Shown: in pieces, positions 36,611 through 45,669 of the stretch
Layout: each line of letters starts with the position of its first letter
Numbering within the stretch: position 1 is the stretch's first letter
Source of the DNA: an uncultured Candidatus Melainabacteria bacterium
GTDB lineage: Bacteria > Cyanobacteriota > Vampirovibrionia > Gastranaerophilales > Gastranaerophilaceae
Reading direction: 5' to 3'
Assembly: GCA_947361615.1 (NCBI GenBank)
Contig: CANAJP010000001.1
Location: 1 to 64,000 of the forward strand
DNA: 64,000 nucleotides
Notes under the pieces: generated by a model
Told to the model about the DNA's origin: nothing
Seen by the model: only the letters and a program-made list of their open reading frames with translations
Database searches by the model: none
Position numbers and translations under genes: made by a program

Positions 36611-37297
36611 ATGGATTCAGAATTAATAAAAAAATATTTAGATATGTTCAAAGTCGCTATTGCCATTGTTGTAGTCGCACTTTTAGCATCAATCTTCCTA
36701 TTAACCCAAATAATTCCGCAAACTATTTCATACTTTGGCAATAAAACAAAATATGCTGATAGCGAAAACAGACTTGCAGCAAAAAAAGCTGAACTTGAAA
36801 CAGCTAAAAAGAACAAAGAAAGACAGGAAAAGCTTGATAGTGCAGGTATTGAGGTTAAAGCTTTCTACCGCGATATAAAAAGCACAGGAAACTCAACAGC
36901 GGATATTCTCGCAGGTGAAATTCAAGAAATTAACGACTTAATTAAATTCTACGGAATTAAAATGTATAAAGTTAACTACAATTACGATCCGGCAGAAGAT
37001 ATTTTCTTTAAAGAAAAGAAAGATACCTACGGTGTTTGTAAGATGAATATGGAACTATTCGCATCTTATATGAAGTTCCAAAGCTTTATGAAAGACCTTT
37101 ACAAACACGAACACTTCCTTGATATTCAATCAATTGAAGTTAACCCTTACAAAAAAGACAAATCAATTCTAAATATAAAAATGGAGTTAAGCCTCTACGC
37201 TGAAAAAGACGCCAACGCAGGCGAAAGCAGAGAGGTTCCGCCATCAAAGGGCGATAACTCCTCTTCAAACGACTTAAATCTGGATTTAGATATCTAG
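36611..37297 (+). CDS. pilO: PilO-like type IV pilus inner membrane protein
   Basis: N-terminal TM, coiled coil (YADSENRLAAKKAELETAKKNKERQEKL), C-terminal small domain; follows the PilMN-like gene. Confidence 0.65.
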   Translation: MDSELIKKYLDMFKVAIAIVVVALLASIFLLTQIIPQTISYFGNKTKYADSENRLAAKKAELETAKKNKERQEKLDSAGIEVKAFYRDIKSTGNSTADILAGEIQEINDLIKFYGIKMYKVNYNYDPAEDIFFKEKKDTYGVCKMNMELFASYMKFQSFMKDLYKHEHFLDIQSIEVNPYKKDKSILNIKMELSLYAEKDANAGESREVPPSKGDNSSSNDLNLDLDI

Positions 37298-37301
37298 AAA
37301 A

Positions 37302-38156
37302 TTATACAAAACTTTCAAAATCAATCCCGAAAAACATTTCGGGATTTTTTGTGCAATTTTCACAAAAGTTAGTTTCTAAAACTACTTTTTGAGAAAAGTC
37401 TGCAAGACTTGAACCGCATCTTCCACGGTGGTCATTGGCCAGAAAAGGACAAACATAAACACCGTTAGTTGTTAAAATTCTGCCATATTCACAGTCAAGA
37501 CTTTTCCACATTTGATAATCAGGTTCAGAATTAGAATCCTTATCTACGTAACGATTAATCTTAATATGGTCTTGTTCAACGTCATAATCAACCTTATTAC
37601 AAAGTTCCATAACTTTTTGAAGCATTAGAGCTTCATCTTCATTATAGAAATTTGTGACTGAAATAATAGGGCTAAAATTATACTTCGCAAGTGCCTTTAC
37701 CGCAGATAATGTTTGGCGGAAAGCACCACGTGTTCTGACTTCGTCATTTTTTAATTCGTCATAGTGATCAAGACTTAATTTAACAATAATCTCAAAGTCG
37801 CTTTCTTCTTCAACATTTTTCAAAAATCTTGCTTTTTTCTCATTGATAAAAGAACCGTTCGTAATAATACAGACATTAGAAACCTTTAAACACATTCTCA
37901 AAATAGCGTTAAAATCTGGATGTGTCATAGGTTCAGCGCCTGTCAAATAAATACAATCCAAACCACCGGCCTTAACAAACGCAAGATTATCTTTGATACA
38001 ATTTACCGGAATAAAATCCTTGACGTTTTTAGAAAGCGGAAAATCAATATAACAATGTTTACATCTCATATTGCAATTTTTGGCAGTCATTTCTATAAAT
38101 AAATTTTTAAACGCTTTCATCTGACACACAGGCGCGCGGTAAATTGATGTGCTCAT
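37302..38156 (-). CDS. radical SAM protein
   Basis: CNMRCKHCY cluster motif; GAEPMTHPDF. Confidence 0.92.
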   Translation of the reverse strand: MSTSIYRAPVCQMKAFKNLFIEMTAKNCNMRCKHCYIDFPLSKNVKDFIPVNCIKDNLAFVKAGGLDCIYLTGAEPMTHPDFNAILRMCLKVSNVCIITNGSFINEKKARFLKNVEEESDFEIIVKLSLDHYDELKNDEVRTRGAFRQTLSAVKALAKYNFSPIISVTNFYNEDEALMLQKVMELCNKVDYDVEQDHIKINRYVDKDSNSEPDYQMWKSLDCEYGRILTTNGVYVCPFLANDHRGRCGSSLADFSQKVVLETNFCENCTKNPEMFFGIDFESFV

Positions 38157-38235
38157 ATTTAACTCCTCTTTTATTATAAAATCATTCTACAAATTCAAGA
38201 GGAGAATAAAATTGCCCGACTTGTTAATTTACAAA

Positions 38236-38257
38236 AAGCGAGGGAATTCCCTCGCTT
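38236..38257 (-). terminator. terminator downstream of pilin-like gene 3
   Basis: AAGCGAGGGAATTCCCTCGCTT followed by TTTTGT on the minus strand. Confidence 0.85.
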
Positions 38258-38261
38258 CCAA

Positions 38262-39232
38262 TTAACGTTTGACACACCTTACGTATCTAACGTGATTTTT
38301 TTATGACCGGTTGCTTGAATTCCATATTTAAAAGATGCTCCCCATCCGTAGTCTGCGTTCAAAGTGCTACTTGACCAGTAATTTTCTTGTTGCATTTCTC
38401 CTAATAGCAAGTTATTTATAAGCATAGAGTTTAATTCGTCAATATTTGGCATTCTGCTATCAATATCCTGATTTTTACAACTTGATATTCCTGTTGTATG
38501 ATCTAGCATTGAGCTGCTTATGTCGTTGTTTGCTGCTACTGGAGCTGCAACTATAGAGTCTGTTGCGTTAAATACGGTCATAAAACCAATGTCTTTACCC
38601 ACAGTGTTAGGGCCTTTGCTTCCATTTAAATCATAAATAAAATTTACGCACATTGTAGATTCTGGAAAACCGAATGTATTTCCAAACAGTGTTTGCGACT
38701 CTTGATTCAAATACACTGTTTGACAAGATTGATTGTAAAATGCAACAATACTTTCACCGTTTTGGGTTTCAAAGGCTGCGGCTTTTGTATCTACCGTTGA
38801 ATAAGAGCAGCCAGAATACGTAACATTTTCAAACCAACTGCTTAATTCATAAAGTGTTGATGGCATATTTGTAGATGTAGCTTGCAAGTTAGTAAATGAC
38901 GAAACAACACCACAATCTGATAAGTGTTCATTATCGCAAATGTTATTAATTTTGAGTACTTTCGATAAGCCAGCGGTTAAGAAAGTTTCGGCTGCGGTAT
39001 CTTCCGTAACGCTACCGCTTGCGTCCTCGGTTAGTGTTCCGTAACCATTGAGAGCTGGCATTAAAGAAATGGCCTGTGACATACGCGCATATAAGGCTTT
39101 GCGCTGTGTGTTCCAAGTTCGCTCATTAATATTCCCAGTCAATGATGGTAAAGTAATTGCTGCGACCACACCGATAATTGTGAGGGATAAAAGTATTTCC
39201 GCCATCGTGAAAGCTTTTTTCATAATTTTCAT
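38262..39232 (-). CDS. pilin-like/DUF1566-like surface protein 3; current frame stops at 38279 because of an A7 tract, conserved C-terminus (YVRCVKR) lies in the next frame
   Basis: MKKAFTMAEILLSLTIIGVVAAITLPS; minus-strand CATAAAAAAATCAC (A7); A8 or A5 would give ...HVRYVRCVKR*, matching paralogue ends YIYCVKR and YVRCIKR. Confidence 0.8.
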
Positions 39233-39289
39233 CCTTTCTCTATTACTAATTAGTCATACCTTACTAGTAATATAGCATAGAATAAAAAT

Positions 39290-39577
39290 ATGAAATCCTA
39301 CAAAAAAACTATTTCTGATAAAAAAGCACTACTTCTTAAAATCGTTGGAGAAATAATCAAGGAACAACGGCAAGCCAAAAATAAAGGAATTTTACTCCAT
39401 GCTTATGAATATGATATTCCGAGTAGTTCGTTAAGCTTGATAGAAAAGGGGAAACGTGATATTCAATTATCAACGCTATGGAAAATCGCCAATTCTTTTG
39501 ATATGACAATGGGTGAATTTATTTCCATTGTAGAAAAAAAACTTCCAAAAGATTTTCAAATTATTGACGATAAATAA
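39290..39577 (+). CDS. XRE-family HTH regulator
   Basis: YDIPSSSLSLIEKGKRDIQLSTLWKIANSFDM. Confidence 0.78.
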   Translation: MKSYKKTISDKKALLLKIVGEIIKEQRQAKNKGILLHAYEYDIPSSSLSLIEKGKRDIQLSTLWKIANSFDMTMGEFISIVEKKLPKDFQIIDDK

Positions 39578-39621
39578 TTACCCGACTTGTTAATTCACAA
39601 TAAATATGATAACATTGCAGT

Positions 39622-40020
39622 ATGAGCAGATTAAACGAACGAATTGAAAATTTCAACAGGGCATTCGCAATCTTTAACGACGCAGTAAATGCTTATAATC
39701 AGAATAAAGAAAACATCCTTACGCACATGGCACTTGTTCAAAGCTACGAAGTTTGTTTTGAACTAGGATGGAAAGTCCTAAAAGATTATCTTGCAGAAAA
39801 CGGTATTTTAGTTTACCTGCCAAAACAGGTGATTAAAGAAGCTTTTAACAAAAATGTTATTTCGAATGGTCAAATATGGATTGATATGCTTGATGCTAGA
39901 AATGCCACATCGCACGAATATAAAATGGATAAAATAAACCTCATTCTTGAAAAAATAAGTTCTTCTTATTTTGATGAATTATTAAAATTTTCAAATTGGT
40001 TGGTAAAATTAAATGGATAA
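39622..40020 (+). CDS. HI0074-type/HEPN nucleotidyltransferase-substrate-binding protein (HepT-like)
   Basis: QSYEVCFELGWKVLKDYL; ARNATSHEY (Rx4H). Confidence 0.85.
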   Translation: MSRLNERIENFNRAFAIFNDAVNAYNQNKENILTHMALVQSYEVCFELGWKVLKDYLAENGILVYLPKQVIKEAFNKNVISNGQIWIDMLDARNATSHEYKMDKINLILEKISSSYFDELLKFSNWLVKLNG

Positions 40021-40330
40021 ATTTGGGTTACCGCAAAAAACTATTGATGAATTAATAAACTATTTTACGCAAAGGCCTGAAATAGAAAAAGTTGTTATAT
40101 ACGGTTCCCGCGTTAAGGGTACTCATCACAATGGTTCGGATATTGACTTTGCAATCTGGACAGATAAGCATGAAACCATTTCGAACATACTATCAGAATT
40201 AGACGATTTGCCTACACCATATATGTTTGACGTTACGGATTACAAAACACTCAACCACGAAGGGATGAAGAATAGTATTGACCGTGATGGCAAACTCTTT
40301 TACAGTGCAGATTATTATAATGACAAATAG
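40013..40330 (+). CDS. MNT-type minimal nucleotidyltransferase (MntA-like antitoxin)
   Basis: VVIYGSRVKGTHHNGSDIDFAIW; overlaps the HEPN gene. Confidence 0.88.
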   Translation: MDKFGLPQKTIDELINYFTQRPEIEKVVIYGSRVKGTHHNGSDIDFAIWTDKHETISNILSELDDLPTPYMFDVTDYKTLNHEGMKNSIDRDGKLFYSADYYNDK

Positions 40331-41160
40331 TAATCTTTTAAAATTTTCGTATCAACTTCGATATTAGGGCTTTCGCAGGTAAGCGCGCCACGAACATCAA
40401 ACGCTTTGAACGCTTTCAATAAATCCTTGTAATTCATATCAGATTCTTCAAGGTTCAAGTGACTGCGTTCACCTTTTGCTGTGTACAAAATTCCGGCAAG
40501 ATGCGCGTGGAATGTTTTTAACGCTTTATCGCCCAACTCGTTACCAATCTTTTCTAAAATCATTGAAAATTCATCATAAGTGTTAAACTCACCGCCGCTT
40601 CTAGCGTGAAGATGTGAAAAATCTATACAAGGAAGAACCATATCAAACTCCTTAGAAAGCCTGATAACTTCCTCCAAATCGCCCCACTGTGTAGCTTTTC
40701 CGGTAGTTTCCGGACGAACCCAAACATCTATATTCTGCTCTTTGAGCGCCGAAAATATCATATCATTGCACTTTTTAACCTGAGCGTAAACTTTTTCTTT
40801 ATCACCGCCCATATAATACGCAGCATGATAAGTTATACTAAATGCTCCCGTATCTCTTGCCGCAACAGCAGTTTCAATAATCCGGTTTACACTTGCAAGA
40901 ACTTTATCTTCCTCAGGAGAATTCAGGTTTATATAAAAAGGACAGTGAGCTGTCAAAACCAAATTTTCACTCTCGCGTGTTGAATTCACAAGCGCACGTG
41001 TGTCATCACTCATTCTGACACCGTGAACAAACTCCAATTCCATACCATCAAGCCCCAGAGATTTTATAATCTCAAAAGCTTCTTTATAACTACCTTTCGT
41101 AGCTTTTGGCATTCCGGCTGTTAAAAAATTCAACTTATCAAACTCAAATATTCTTTGCAA
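40315..41160 (-). CDS. TIM-barrel AP-endonuclease 2/sugar-phosphate isomerase family protein
   Basis: LGLDGMELEFVHGVRM; WVRPETTGKATQWGDLEEV; PCIDFSHLHARSGG. Confidence 0.78.
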   Translation of the reverse strand: MQRIFEFDKLNFLTAGMPKATKGSYKEAFEIIKSLGLDGMELEFVHGVRMSDDTRALVNSTRESENLVLTAHCPFYINLNSPEEDKVLASVNRIIETAVAARDTGAFSITYHAAYYMGGDKEKVYAQVKKCNDMIFSALKEQNIDVWVRPETTGKATQWGDLEEVIRLSKEFDMVLPCIDFSHLHARSGGEFNTYDEFSMILEKIGNELGDKALKTFHAHLAGILYTAKGERSHLNLEESDMNYKDLLKAFKAFDVRGALTCESPNIEVDTKILKDYYLSL

Positions 41161-41494
41161 AATAAACTCCTATTCCTGTAGATAATAAACATACTGCAAC
41201 ACTTAGGAAAATATATCCGAAAGACTGCACAAAAGCACCTTTCTCCACCATTTTAAAAAGTTCAAGTGAAAAAGTACTAAATGTCGTCAAACCACCACAA
41301 AAACCCACTGTTATTGCAAGTTTTAGAGAATTTGACACATCAGCTTTATCCATAAAATAACAGTAGAAAAATCCTATAATAAAGCTTCCAATTATATTTA
41401 CAATAATAGTCGGGAACGGACAGACAAGGTTTGCGCCATATCTTAATAAAGACCCCAGACCGCCGCCTAAAAATATAGCAATAACGTTAAGCAT
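41144..41494 (-). CDS. crcB: CrcB/FluC fluoride channel
   Basis: GGGLGSLLRYGANL; VGFCGGLTTFSTFSLE. Confidence 0.93.
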   Translation of the reverse strand: MLNVIAIFLGGGLGSLLRYGANLVCPFPTIIVNIIGSFIIGFFYCYFMDKADVSNSLKLAITVGFCGGLTTFSTFSLELFKMVEKGAFVQSFGYIFLSVAVCLLSTGIGVYFAKNI

Positions 41495-41891
41495 GAACCC
41501 CTGCCGACACTAAACTTTCCATAATTTCCTGCGCGTCAGAAACCATTTTACAGCAATGATGTTTGCGCTCAATTCCCTCAAGTCCTCGTGACAAAATCTT
41601 ACAGCAGGTAAACTGGTTGCGTGCTTTAAATTCATCTACAAGCTCTTTTGCTTTCGCTCTTGCTATAACTTCGTTACCTTTAGAGTTCTCACGGCCAAAG
41701 TGATATCCAAGAACCATCTGAGAAGCAGAAACAGCACCACACAAACAGCCGCTTGACATTCCGCTCGAAAAACTTGTTGCACAAGGCAAAAGTTCCGCCG
41801 GACATAAACCTTTATCTATTGCATATTTTATAATGCTTTCAGAACAAGAATAACCGTTCATAAAATAATCTGTTGCTTTAGTCATACACAC
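41487..41891 (-). CDS. C_GCAxxG_C_C family protein
   Basis: GYSCSESIIKYA; SGCLCGAVSAS; CCKILSR; HHCCKMV. Confidence 0.82.
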   Translation of the reverse strand: MCMTKATDYFMNGYSCSESIIKYAIDKGLCPAELLPCATSFSSGMSSGCLCGAVSASQMVLGYHFGRENSKGNEVIARAKAKELVDEFKARNQFTCCKILSRGLEGIERKHHCCKMVSDAQEIMESLVSAGVHA

Positions 41892-41946
41892 CTCTCAAAC
41901 TTAATAACAGGATAGCACAAATCTGCCCAAAATCTATATAGGCACC

Positions 41947-43062
41947 CTATCTTATTTGAACAGGCATTACCAGACAAACAAAGTCTTCTTCGCTGTTTGG
42001 TCTTAAAACTGTTGCTGAAAGGCTTGTGTTCAAACCGATTTTAACTTCTTCGCTATCAATGTTTTTCAAAGCTTCAAGCATATATTTGTAGTTAAAAGCT
42101 ATTGTTAAAGCATCAGCAGTGTAGTCAATATCAATGTTTTCTTCAGATTTACCTGAATCCGGAGTATCAGCAGTTAAGTTTAAGTTATTTTCAGTAAATT
42201 CAAACTTAGCGATACTTGTTTTTTCGTTAACCATGACAGAAACACGGTCAAGCGCTGAAATCATTTGTGAAACATTCACAATAGCTTCTTTCGGGCTTTC
42301 ATTAGGAATAAGTTTGTTATATTGCGGGAATTGGCCTTCAAGAAGTCTTGAAATTGTAGTTGTTTTTTCAGATTTAATAACGATTCTATTTGTTTCTGCG
42401 TAAATTTTAACATTATCTTCATCGATAAATGAGCAAATTTTAGCAAATTCGTTAACAGTTCTTGCAGGAATGATAAGCAGGTTAGTTTTGTCATTTTCAA
42501 TGCTTTCTCTGACACGCGCAAGTCTGTTACCGTCAGTTGAAGCAACTTCAAGCTGGTTTTCTGAAAGACTGAAAACAATACCTGATAAAAGGTTGCTGTT
42601 TTCATAAGCTGCAGCAGCAAAACCTGCTTGTTTAACGGCTTTAGTTAAAACTTTTACAGGAATTTCAAAACAATTAGCTTCATCAACTTCTACATTTGAG
42701 CATTCTTTAGGAAACTCATCAGCAGAAATACCGATGATATCAAATTTTGTTTTTTTGCAGGTAATATGAACTAACGGTTCAGTGGCAGCCATTTCAAAAG
42801 TTACGAGGTTATCATTTAATTTAGAAACAATTTCGTTCAAAGTTTTTGACGGGAGTGTTATTTTACCTTCTTCTTCGACCTGTGCATCAACGGTTGTAAC
42901 AATAGTCATATCCAAATCAGTCGCAACCAATTTAATAGAATTTTGACCTACTGTTTCAATATAAATGTTTAAAAGAACAGGCTGTAAAGCTTTTACACTT
43001 GTGGCTCTTTCAACAATTTTAATACCGTTATATAAATCCTCTTTTTTAATAACAAACTTCAT
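41947..43062 (-). CDS. dnaN: DNA polymerase III beta sliding clamp
   Basis: MKFVIKKEDLYNGIKIVERATSVKALQPVLLNIYIE; C-terminal CLVMPVQIR. Confidence 0.95.
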   Translation of the reverse strand: MKFVIKKEDLYNGIKIVERATSVKALQPVLLNIYIETVGQNSIKLVATDLDMTIVTTVDAQVEEEGKITLPSKTLNEIVSKLNDNLVTFEMAATEPLVHITCKKTKFDIIGISADEFPKECSNVEVDEANCFEIPVKVLTKAVKQAGFAAAAYENSNLLSGIVFSLSENQLEVASTDGNRLARVRESIENDKTNLLIIPARTVNEFAKICSFIDEDNVKIYAETNRIVIKSEKTTTISRLLEGQFPQYNKLIPNESPKEAIVNVSQMISALDRVSVMVNEKTSIAKFEFTENNLNLTADTPDSGKSEENIDIDYTADALTIAFNYKYMLEALKNIDSEEVKIGLNTSLSATVLRPNSEEDFVCLVMPVQIR

Positions 43063-43158
43063 ACCTCGTCACTCCTTTTCTTACGTAAATTATATTACAA
43101 AGCAGGTGCAAAATACAAGGAAAACTATTGATATTATTAAGAAAGCGCAATATTTTAT

Positions 43159-44145
43159 TTACTCTTTTTCAGGTAAAGCTGCAATATTTTCCATAACTTT
43201 ATCAACATCAATATTTTTTGTATCGAGGCTGACCATTATGTTGTTTTTTCTTAAATCCTTTGGACCCCATTTAGTAAAAAGGTCGCTAAAAAATATTGCG
43301 GTTGTAGGTACTTTTCTTGCTAACGCAAGGTGCATACAGCAAGTGTCAACTGTCACAAATTTTTCACATTTATCTATCAATGCTGCTGTTTCTAAAAATT
43401 TAGTCTTACCGGCAAAATCATAATACTCAAGGTTTGGAAACTCTTTCAATTCATCAACATAATGACGAATATCATTTCCGCCTATGATTACAACTTTATA
43501 TTTATTTTCATTATTAATTTTTGAAATAAGCGCAGCCGATGTAGAAACCATCAAAGATTTCTGTTCTGAATGACATGCAGGACAAAAACCAATAATTTTC
43601 TTATTTTCAAGCCCGTTATTTTTCAAAAGTTCAGAAACATTTTTTTCATCTTCTGCATTAAAATTAAAATAAGTTTCTAATCCCTCTTCATATATTCCTA
43701 ATGGTTTAAGACATCTTGCGTAGTGTTCGGTAATATGAACCTGTAAATTTTTTTCTTCATCAAGATACGGAATAAGACCTGTTAAAAACAACTCTCTCAT
43801 TTGTTCACCTCTGCCAACTCTATTTTTGGCTCCGGTCAAAAATGCGAGATATGCACCTCTTAGTTGATTGTCTAAAACTATTATAGTATCAAACTTTCCT
43901 CTTAATGAAAGTCCAAATTTGGTAACTTCCCAAAAAGACTTGCTTTTGTCGTAACAATAAACATTATCTATTTCCGGGATACCTGCAACAGCAGCAAGTC
44001 CTCTGTTTATTGCTATTATGGAAATATTTGCATCAGGATAAAGATTTCTCAAATGTTTAAAAATTCCGGATGTATTAATAACATCGCCTAGAGGGCCGGA
44101 AATAATTACAGCAATATTTTTTCCAACTATATTAATTTTTTTCAT
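43159..44145 (-). CDS. glycosyltransferase family 9 (heptosyltransferase-like)
   Basis: ISGPLGDVINTSGIFKHLRNLYPDANI; FVTVDTCCMHLALARKVPTTAIF. Confidence 0.88.
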   Translation of the reverse strand: MKKINIVGKNIAVIISGPLGDVINTSGIFKHLRNLYPDANISIIAINRGLAAVAGIPEIDNVYCYDKSKSFWEVTKFGLSLRGKFDTIIVLDNQLRGAYLAFLTGAKNRVGRGEQMRELFLTGLIPYLDEEKNLQVHITEHYARCLKPLGIYEEGLETYFNFNAEDEKNVSELLKNNGLENKKIIGFCPACHSEQKSLMVSTSAALISKINNENKYKVVIIGGNDIRHYVDELKEFPNLEYYDFAGKTKFLETAALIDKCEKFVTVDTCCMHLALARKVPTTAIFFSDLFTKWGPKDLRKNNIMVSLDTKNIDVDKVMENIAALPEKE

Positions 44146-44179
44146 TAATGTATTTTATATTAAATTTTGGTCAATACCT

Positions 44180-44660
44180 ATTAGCCAAGTGGCCAATATA
44201 ATTTATGAACAAAACTCTATTTTTCGGCTAACCTCTATTATTTACTATATAAATAAATTAGTTTATATATATAACTAATAGTCATAGTAAGCTCGAAATA
44301 TTTGTAGAAAACTTCTGAAAGCCTCTATTACCAATAGTTTTCATTGTAAATAGTTTGTAGAATATTTTCTTATGACTATTAGAAAACCTATCATAGTAAT
44401 AATAATCTTTGTAGAAAACATAAAATTTTTGTAGAAAAAGCAGAGTTTTCTACAACTTAAACAAAAGTTTTCTACAATAAATGTAACGAAATGTAACGAA
44501 ATAAAGAGTATATAGCAATTATATAAAATGAAAATACTTTATTAATATGTAAGACATAACACAAAACACTGAACGACAAACGCATTAAATAAAACACGAG
44601 ATATAAAACTAACACACACACTACCTACTACACACTAACCTTCTACACACATGAGGAATT
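44180..44660. other. candidate replication origin (oriC)
   Basis: Gene-free AT-rich region next to dnaN; five exact TTTTCTACA boxes (44303-44311 -, 44410-44418 -, 44430-44438 -, 44446-44454 +, 44468-44476 +) plus degenerate copies. Confidence 0.6.
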
Positions 44661-44678
44661 AAAAACAGATTCCAATTG

Positions 44679-44708
44679 AGACCTATCATTTGATAGGTTT
44701 TTTTTTGC
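44679..44708 (+). terminator. Rho-independent terminator-like hairpin
   Basis: ACCTATCA-TT-TGATAGGTTTTTTTTT. Confidence 0.8.
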
Positions 44709-44736
44709 GCGCTGCGCGGAGCCAGGAAGATTGCTA

Positions 44737-45021
44737 TTATATCGTCTTTGCAAGAATGTAGTGTTCGTAGCTCAGTGCGTAGTTATACAATGCATTCATA
44801 AGTACTCGGCCACTCTCTGATTTTCCTATTATTAGAAACTCGTTGTATTTGTTTTTCGCAAGTGTGAGTTCTGAATGGATAATTTTTTCTACATTTGTTT
44901 TAGGATTTTTAGACATTATAAGCTGAATCCATTCTGAGAGTATGTTTACAGCTGTGGATTTGTTGTTTATTATTTCACTATTTTTTGTTTGGATATATTT
45001 TGAAAATTCACTAAGTATCAT
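44737..45021 (-). CDS. hypothetical protein
   Basis: ORF overlapping the comF stop by a few bases. Confidence 0.5.
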   Translation of the reverse strand: MILSEFSKYIQTKNSEIINNKSTAVNILSEWIQLIMSKNPKTNVEKIIHSELTLAKNKYNEFLIIGKSESGRVLMNALYNYALSYEHYILAKTI

Positions 45022-45665
45022 AGTTTCGGAGTTGTTGTAGCAAAACAGGTTATGTCAGTAACGCCCGCTGCGTGAAATGTTTTTATCATTTCGGCGAAGG
45101 TTGAACCTGTTGTGCAAATGTCGTCTATAATTAATATTTTACCACAATTGGACATTTCTGATAAATTAACCTTAAACGCGTTGTGTAAGTTTTCTGCGCG
45201 CTCTGTTGGTGTAAGTTTGTATTGCGGTTTTGTGTTTTTTACACGGGTGATAAGTTTTGTGTTAAGGGTGTTTCCGGATAGCCTGCAAAACTCCTGAGCA
45301 ACGAGTTCCATGTGATTGTAGCGTCTTTTGGATTGGCGGTCTTTGTGAAGCGGAACTGGCACGACAATGTAATCTGTGTTATCAGTGATATTTTGCCAGT
45401 ATTCATACATAAATTTGGCCTGATAGAAAGCAAGGTCGCGCTGGTTGTGGTATTTAAGCCCGCGGATAAGCTTTTGTAAGTTTTTCTCGTAGACACCTGC
45501 GACATAAACGCTTACGCCGTCTATTGCAAGTCGCTTGCCGTATGAAAGGAATTCCAAACTGTCGTAACATTTGGAACACATTTTGACAGATTCGTTTGAT
45601 TTACGGCAAAAATAGCATTTCTTTTTATAAATCCAGTCTAGTAACCCGAGAAAGAATGCTTTCAT
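45018..45665 (-). CDS. comF: ComF family phosphoribosyltransferase-like protein
   Basis: CYFCRKSNESVKMCSKCYDSL zinc finger; ILIIDDICTTGSTFAEMIKT PRPP motif. Confidence 0.9.
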   Translation of the reverse strand: MKAFFLGLLDWIYKKKCYFCRKSNESVKMCSKCYDSLEFLSYGKRLAIDGVSVYVAGVYEKNLQKLIRGLKYHNQRDLAFYQAKFMYEYWQNITDNTDYIVVPVPLHKDRQSKRRYNHMELVAQEFCRLSGNTLNTKLITRVKNTKPQYKLTPTERAENLHNAFKVNLSEMSNCGKILIIDDICTTGSTFAEMIKTFHAAGVTDITCFATTTPKL

Positions 45666-45669
45666 AACA

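Noticed and set aside
37318-37350. ATCCCGAAAAACATTTCGGGAT considered another TIR-repeat copy
   Set aside because: Lacks TGTCATC/GACAG flanks and is followed by T6; fits a simple terminator of the PilO-like gene.
44281-44480. Repeated TTGTAGAAAA/TTTTCTACAA motifs considered as a CRISPR or iteron array
   Set aside because: Irregular spacing, both orientations, 9-10 bp units and no spacers; DnaA-box cluster near dnaN fits better.
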